Part shown: positions 51,038 to 64,000 of the stretch, piece after piece
Layout of the letters: each line of letters begins with the position of its first letter
How positions within the stretch are numbered: position 1 is the stretch's first letter
Assembly (NCBI RefSeq): GCF_019649055.1
Contig: NW_026570240.1
Location: forward strand, 310,001 to 374,000
Source of the DNA: Paramacrobiotus metropolitanus
Taxonomy: Eukaryota > Tardigrada > Eutardigrada > Parachela > Macrobiotidae
Length of the DNA stretch: 64,000 nt
Reading direction: 5' to 3'
Program-made: the position numbers and the translations under genes
Notes under the pieces: generated by a model
Databases searched by the model: none
What the model was told of the DNA's origin: nothing
Seen by the model: only the letters and a program-made list of their open reading frames with translations

Positions 51038-53948
51038 ATGCCAGAACCGAGAAAAAGCCATGGAATTGCTCCGATTATTTATACCTGTTTACTGCTGATA
51101 CTGAATATAGCTTATTTTGGTGAGTAGCAATACATGAGCAGATTAACTGAGAGAAAATATTTGTGTGGGTAATCCTGTTTTAATTTGCTTTCTTTCAGGA
51201 GCGTCGTTGATTATCAGCTACACCACGCATTGTCTGACACTGCGTATGGACTCCAATTATGTGTTGTTTGTTGTGGGCTCGCTGATTGTTTCGCTGATAG
51301 ACATGAAGGTGCGTGAAAGTGGGTCACTGTGTCTGGCTGAAGTCTTCGACAACCGTACTGTCCGTACAACATTGCAACAAGTAACGCGGTGTTCTTTGCA
51401 GTTTCGCAACGTGCGCTCGCTGAAAAACACATTTGGATGGGCGCGGATAGAGTTTTTGGGCAGCGTAAGCCGATAACTCATACATGTGTAACTCGCTTGA
51501 AACTAAGTACTGATAGTATTGTTGGCTGGGTATTACTTACAGTTATCTACAGATAGTATGAATAATAAACTGTACAGATAGTACAGATAGTATGAATAAT
51601 AAACTGCATAGATAATCTGTACAGATAGTATGAATAATAAACTGCATCCATAATGTGGTGCAGCCGTGTAGGCTTTTACCATTTTATGGCACGAGTTAAT
51701 TTCTCGTGCCATGGAATCTGTAGTTATCTAATGAACTGAAAATTTTGAAAAAAACTGCACACAACAGCTGTTCATCTGGCTTTCACAATTCGCACTGAAG
51801 GAACGTTAAATGTTGTTTATAAGTATAAAACAGCGTTTGATTTTAATACTTTTAAGTTTAATGTTTGATCTATATAAAAATAACCGTAAAATAGTTCTTA
51901 ATTAAGGCAGCAATATTTTCGGTTTTCTTTTTGCTTTTGGATGATTTTGATGCGGGTATTGGAGAATATTCTGCATCGATTTTATAGCTAGCGATTAAGA
52001 TAATTCTTTCTTTATCAACGTACATAAAGCCAAAATAGGTCAGTCTAATTGATTCAAAATTTGCAGCTTTTTAATGCAACATTTCTGGCGTCGCTGAGCT
52101 TTTCGGCTGCCGTGGAATCCATCCAACAGCTGATTCATCTCGCTGGGCACTCTGGACATGATCACGGTGTGCATCAGGATGAGTACGTGAGCCGCTGAAA
52201 GGTGGAAAATCCGCTAATTTAACACTCACGCTCCAATTATTTTGCACCGGATATAATGATATTGTTGTGCAATTTGCGAATTCAAGCTAGAACAGGATAG
52301 TTATCTGGTGTTTATGTACATTCCGTTAGGGCGATGACCATTATCATATTTGGATTGATCAGATGTGGACTGGCCGTAATCACGTTTTCCGCTCGCATTG
52401 GTAACAAAAGCCAAATATTTGCGCTTAATCTGATTGGATTTAATGTCGAAAGCATACAGTGCATTAATTTCGAATTTTGTTATATTATATTTATAGGTAC
52501 ACCGCATATCTGTGTATTTTTTACTGTTTATTACTTATTGCTTTTAGCACTTTTTATTATTTATTTATGTGCGTTTATTATCGATGCCGAATCCACTTGT
52601 AGGATGTATTGTTTTCTAAATATTTTATTTTGTAAATTGCAGCTATGAAAGACACTCAAACAAAGATTGTTGTTAACTACACGCAAAATGCCGGAGTGGA
52701 ACTGTGCGTTTTGCAGCCGTCAAACAGTAATGGCGACCAAAACAGTGATTCAGAATTAAGGCATCTCCACAAATCCCCGGTATTGTCACCCAATCTTCCC
52801 GTGGCCGTGATACGGGAAACCGTTGGTCCTGTCACCATTCTGGCGTGTGGCCTGATTATCTTCTTTTACGGTGCCCCGGAAACGTATCGTTGGTACTTAT
52901 ACGTCGATCCCGCTATTTGCCTGACCCAGCTGTTAATTCTGGGACTGACACTGTTTCACAATGCCAAAGAATCATCCATGGCGCTCATGTTGACCATTCC
53001 ACGTCATGTGAATATTCTGGAGTTGCAAAAAAAGCTCATCCGAACGGTAATTTTATAGGTCTCGATTTAAAATCAAATTTTACGTACGTACGGTTATAAA
53101 CATTCATTTCGGATAGCATTATATCTCGTACACCTAAAACCTTGAATAAGTTGAGTAATTACAGTAGCATTTCAGTTTCCGCGGACAATTTTGGACGTGC
53201 ATGATTTTCACCTATGGCGCTCTTCTCGCGATCACTTAGTGGTTACATGCCATCTTATTTGCACTTCCCTGGCAGATTACGTTCGGGCTAGTGCAGATAT
53301 TGACTGCTTCTTTCGCGGCGAAGGTATCGAAGAGGTCACGATACAACCGGAAGTACTGCCGGTAAGTTGGATAACGGTATGCTGTTGATTATGAAAAGGT
53401 ATTTCATTAAAGATGTTACGGATTGCGAAATGTGCTCTTGGTTGTGCGCAAAACGTTAAAAGAGCTACTGAAGATGAAAGATTAGTTAATGTTACACTGT
53501 TTCTTTCTAATATTCTTGCAAAACGAGGCGCTAGTTTAAACTGTACAAGTATTGTACAATATGCAGTTGTGTAGACTGATATAGTTACTGTGAAACGTAG
53601 TGCAATTTAGCGTGTATTGCATTACAGGAATTAGCTTGTTTTGGTCGTGTATTGCTGTTTCGCGGCTTTCACCATTAAGGTGATCATTTATATAACTGTG
53701 TAAGAACTTTTCAGGATACTGATCCAGAAATCAATGATGTAATGACACCTAACGCGTGCGCCTGCTGCGAAGCCAGCCCTAAATGTTGCTCGTTAAAAGA
53801 AACAAGCCAACTGCAAGACATTCGCAAGAGGACTATTCACAAGCCAACGCCAGAGATGGCTGACCTTGAAATGGATCCAACTACCAGCGGCGATAGTGGG
53901 ACCGATGAACCGCAGGAAAATACCATAATATCTGTAGCTAACCCTTGA
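51038..53948 (+). CDS. SLC30A1-like: ZnT1/SLC30A-like cation diffusion facilitator without zinc-site residues
   Basis: Related to ZnT1, which exports zinc. Eight exons in phase: 51038-51119, 51199-51308, 51402-51464, 52067-52182, 52330-52400, 52643-53046, 53176-53361, 53715-53948; 421 residues. Six hydrophobic segments; family blocks LKNTFGWARIEFLGS after TM2, a short His-rich loop (HLAGHSGHDHGVHQDE), YLYVDPAI near TM6, TIPRHVNILELQKKLIR and VHDFHLWRSSRDHLVVTCHL of the cytosolic domain, then EEVTIQPEVLP and a Cys-rich tail (NACACCEASPKCC) like that of ZnT1. The membrane zinc site is HxxxD on TM2 plus HxxxD on TM5. Here TM2 reads MDSNYVLFV (His to Tyr, Asp to Val) and TM5 reads PVAVIRETVG (His to Ala, Asp to Glu). 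All four ligands are changed while the rest stays in frame, so it may not carry zinc. Confidence 0.85.
51549..51648. repeat. tandem repeat in ZnT1-like intron 3
   Basis: Three copies of a unit of about 24 bases, acagatagtatgaataata followed by aactg, with partial acagatag words between. Intronic, no sign of function. Confidence 0.75.
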
Positions 53949-54623
53949 TAAAATTCCAAATGCTCAAGATAATCAACAATCGTCTTTTGCGGTGTTCCAA
54001 AACAGGCAGCTTTCGGGATAAAGCACCTAGTATTGTAATGTTGCACCGTTTTACTCATCTGTTTTTATCATTGTGATTTTTTATCGATTTCTTGCCTTCG
54101 CTTTTACACTCTCCAAAAGAACGCAGCTTTTTTCCAAATCTGTTATTGTTTTATGAAGTTTTTTACTTTTTATGTTAAATTTTCCTACGAGTATTTGTTA
54201 CCGAATCCAGGTACTGTGTTGTGGTCTTTCGTGATCCGGTGCCTTGATAAAATAGTCCGTGAATGCTTTTAATAAAAATTATGAACATATTCGGACATTT
54301 ATTTCGCATACATATAGATATTAAGAAATAATTTTTGCAATGCTTTGCAATAAAGCATCAAAAACATCTGTAACATATTGTAAAATGAAAGACAGCAAGC
54401 AAACCACCACAATAAAACAACTAAAAGATTAAAAAAATTCAAAAGCACACAGTACTAGACAATAAAACACAAAAAGAAAATGAGGTACAACGATCACTTA
54501 CCACTAACAGTTAAAATGATTTCTTTGGACTAAATGGAAATGATCGGTTTTCCACGTGATAATCACAGAAAAATAGCATGAATTACTAATCAGCTATAAA
54601 CGACTACATCAAATTTATCCGTT
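53949..54623. other. intergenic, convergent 3' UTRs
   Basis: Between the stops of the ZnT1-like gene and of PIK3C2. Holds a likely poly(A) signal for the former; nothing else seen. Confidence 0.5.
54271..54276 (+). other. candidate polyadenylation signal (AATAAA)
   Basis: AATAAA 323 bases after the ZnT1-like stop, in AT-rich sequence before the converging PIK3C2 gene. Confidence 0.4.
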
Positions 54624-61482
<6,859 letters not shown>

Positions 61483-63034
61483 CTGAATGGAAACTTTCAC
61501 AGTGTACGTCTGCAGACATAACAAACGCGATCATGTCCGCCTTCCAGCTTTCAGATACCATAAACACGAAGACTTCCAAACACTCCCGTTTTCAAACATC
61601 CCCATTCAAAATGATTCACAGCTGTTCTGCAGAAATCTGGAAGAATTCCTCTAGTTGCAGTTCTCCAGAATCTTGGGATTATGTAGCCAATTGGATCAGC
61701 TGTTTATGATCCAGGTAAGATAGGCTTAGAGTCTTAGACAGCGTTGTTGCGCATGTCATCAGACATTAGCATTGAAACTGACTCTGGGTGTCAAATAAGT
61801 ACAGCACCACATCATTTATTTCAAAACCAAGAGAAATACAACCACTTTTAGTTTTATCATTTTGCATTGTTAGCATCTCATTCGATACGATTTAAAAGTC
61901 GTTTGACTGGTTAACTAGCATGTCTGTCTACGGTACTTATCACCTTTCACAGTCAGTGTAGTGGCTTTACTACTCTGTTTAATATGAGACTGGAAGCGAA
62001 TAGAGACGACAAGCTTGCAAAAATCGAAAACGTACACACACATTACAGTGCACAGTCACTTTGGCACGAGGCAAACTAAAAGAGGCGTGACCGCCGTGAC
62101 GTATTAGTGGTAAGGCGTGATCCAGGATTTACGTAACGTGGACCAGGATCGCGGTTACAGGGGACTGGAAGAGAAAGAGCTACACGTGCTGCACGAGACT
62201 GGAAATATTTTATTATAAATAAACATACGAGTATAAATGGTTCTGTCGTGTGACGAGTTGTGACCGTTACTTATTTGTTCAACTAGAAGTATTCAGTCTT
62301 TACAAATAATTAATTAATGAACAATATAATGGGGTAGCATCACCACCATGGAAAAAAACAAGACAGCTTGAGCAGCTTGAGCTAACACTACTCGTACTAA
62401 TCGTAAATAAAAGTTTAATCACATACAGCTGCAGAACGAGCAAAGCAAACAGCAAAAATGTATGGGTACTGTAGGATACGTAACATAAAGCTTATGAAAG
62501 GAAAACAATTTAAACAACACAAGTTTTCAGAGCGGTACGAAAACAATCCACAAACCGGCTTTAAATTAACAAGTAAGGGTGTCGTTTCCGGCACACTGGT
62601 TTACATTAGACGTTATTGAACCCTATTATGCAACGCATCGCTTTTTGTAAAAAGAATTCGAATGTACCGGCACATGAACTTACTTATTAATAATTATCAT
62701 TTTCTTAAACAATACATCAATCGTACACTCGATCAGAAACAATTTTTCACGGAACTTGTGGCTTACATACGTGTCGGCAATACCATAAAAACTAATGAAG
62801 TTACTGTATGAGTACACGTGGAATAATGTAGTATTCACTATTCAGTTGGATTAGTTTTTATTTTCTGTATCACTCCAATGAGATTGCAACGGGCTGTTAA
62901 GCAAACCAAATAAAAATTCTCTCAAAATGTTTTCCTGTATGGGCCACCTCTCGTTAAAAATGTGATAACCCATTACTACAACACTGGTAAAAATTAAATA
63001 TCAATTTAAAAAAAACGTACCAAACATCCAAAAA
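61483..63034. other. intergenic, probably holds the PIK3C2 first exon
   Basis: The missing 5' exon of PIK3C2 should lie here, but no ATG exon ending in the required phase 2 could be picked with confidence. The rest is the PIK3C2 promoter region and the 3' UTR of nucleobindin. A reading frame from 61560 toward the first listed exon is open but in the wrong frame. Confidence 0.45.
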
Positions 63035-64000
63035 TTATCTGTGCTGACCGCCAGCAACATTGGCACTGTGAACCGAGTTGGGATCGGTGTTCTTAGGAGC
63101 GACTGTGGAAGCACTTCCGACTGGTTGCTGAAACTGCCCTGGAACGACGGAATTATACCCTTGTTGGGATGGTGGATTTTGTCCGTAGCCTTGCTGATTG
63201 GTTTGCTGGTTATACTGGTTACTTTGTTGATTGTTGTACTGCTGGTTGGGCTGGCCTCCATATTGGCCACCTTGCGGCTGAAACTGCGATGGATTTCCCT
63301 GTTGTACATAAGGCGCTGGCGTACCACCGACGTTCTGGTAGTTACTATTCGGTTGTTGCTGATTGTAGCCCTGCTGCTGCTGGTTATTATACCCTTGCTG
63401 CTGTTGATTTGTATTGTAACCTTGCTGATTCGGGTTATAGCCCTGCTGCTGATTCTGCCACTGCTGTTGTTGCTGGTAGGGCTGCTGCTGCATATGTGGC
63501 TGATTGCCAGGATACTGTCCATATCCACCGGGATTATAACCCTGTGGCGGTCCTTGACCAGGATACTGACCATAACCGCCTCCACCCTGGGGATAACCAC
63601 CACCCTGAGGCCCATTACCATATTGCGGAGGGTACCGATAGTTTTGATCGTGCGAGGCCAGCTGACGTTCGTATTCCCTCAACGCTTCATCACTGTAAAG
63701 AGGCTGCTGATCCAAGGTCTGCCAGGTGCTGTCATCCTGAAATTCGGCCTTTTTCGCTTGCGTCATGAACTCATCCAAGCTGATCATTCCATCCCTGTTT
63801 GTATCAATCTACAGTACAAAAGTTTTCTTCACAGGAACGATATACCAAAAAAAGAATGCTACACAAAACAAACTGGTACTTTTTGTTAGTTCATTAGCAC
63901 GAGTAAGATCCCAAGTGCTATACCTCTTTCATAACATGTTCGCGCATTCTGGCCATTTCTTCGGACCGTTCACGCATATCATCTTCAGGTGCATTTGGAT
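63035..64000 (-). CDS. NUCB: nucleobindin, C-terminal part, prion-like tail (cut by window end)
   Basis: Ca2+-binding protein of the Golgi and secretory pathway. Two exons are inside the window: 64000-63924 (partial) and 63808-63035 with the stop; the N-terminal part lies beyond 64000. Visible: an acidic helix (RERSEEMARMREHVMKE) leading into an EF-hand whose loop DTNRDGMISLDE has Asp, Asn, Asp and Glu at positions 1, 3, 5 and 12, hence a working calcium site; then MTQAKKAEFQDDSTWQTLDQ and YSDEALREYERQLA, as in NUCB1/2. Vertebrate nucleobindins continue with a leucine zipper. Here about 185 residues follow that are almost only Gln, Gly, Asn, Tyr and Pro, with QQGYN repeated (63040-63660), a prion-like low-complexity region. 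Confidence 0.9.

Noticed and set aside
63041-63889. 282-residue, very hydrophobic ORF on the plus strand
   Set aside because: Antisense shadow of the Gln-rich nucleobindin tail (CAG/CAA read backwards gives Leu/Val).

Overview
The window is eukaryotic, AT-rich in its introns and intergenic DNA, and comes from an invertebrate animal. Genes are split by many GT-AG introns, mostly 50-1000 bases. The gene content is ecdysozoan: an atypical (Gyc-88E type) guanylyl cyclase, a CAPA/pyrokinin-like neuropeptide precursor with PRV-amide and PRL-amide peptides, an Argonaute, cyclin B and cactin. It is an arthropod or an arthropod relative; a tardigrade is my guess, but the sequence alone does not decide it. 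I read every gene exon by exon, checking splice phases by hand, and no alignment was run.

Layout, left to right. A three-exon bHLHZip gene of the MXD/MNT family (1673-3664, +). A Tctex-type dynein light chain (4626-5228, -). A large 19-exon atypical soluble guanylyl cyclase (7302-17107, +) with a 600-residue disordered tail ending in a CaaX prenylation box. A CAPA-like neuropeptide precursor (20466-22261, +). A three-exon MSRB1 gene (23366-24148, -) whose catalytic residue is encoded by an in-frame UGA, so it is a selenoprotein that an ordinary ORF search breaks. An unrecognised 126-residue gene (25429-26120, -). Phosphatidylserine synthase 2 (28138-30479, +). Cactin (31024-33224, -), a small membrane-protein ORF (33656-33978, -) and cyclin B (33996-36186, +). 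An AGTRAP-like membrane protein (38426-39609, +). A slicer-competent Argonaute (40374-46068, -) with a 680-base MITE-like element just upstream. PDE6D, the prenyl-binding protein delta (48400-49843, +). A ZnT1-like protein without the zinc-site residues (51038-53948, +). Class II phosphoinositide 3-kinase (54624-61482, -, 5' end not found). The 3' part of nucleobindin with a Q/G/N/Y-rich tail, cut by the window end.

The genes do not form one pathway, as expected of an animal chromosome. One functional pairing is worth noting: a guanylyl cyclase that looks farnesylated, and, 31 kb away, the chaperone that carries farnesylated proteins.

Seven places inside otherwise good genes need a one-base change to keep the frame, and nearly all sit in or beside short homopolymer runs. 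I read these as consensus errors in the assembly, not as pseudogenes. No CRISPR array, rRNA, convincing tRNA or viral gene was seen.
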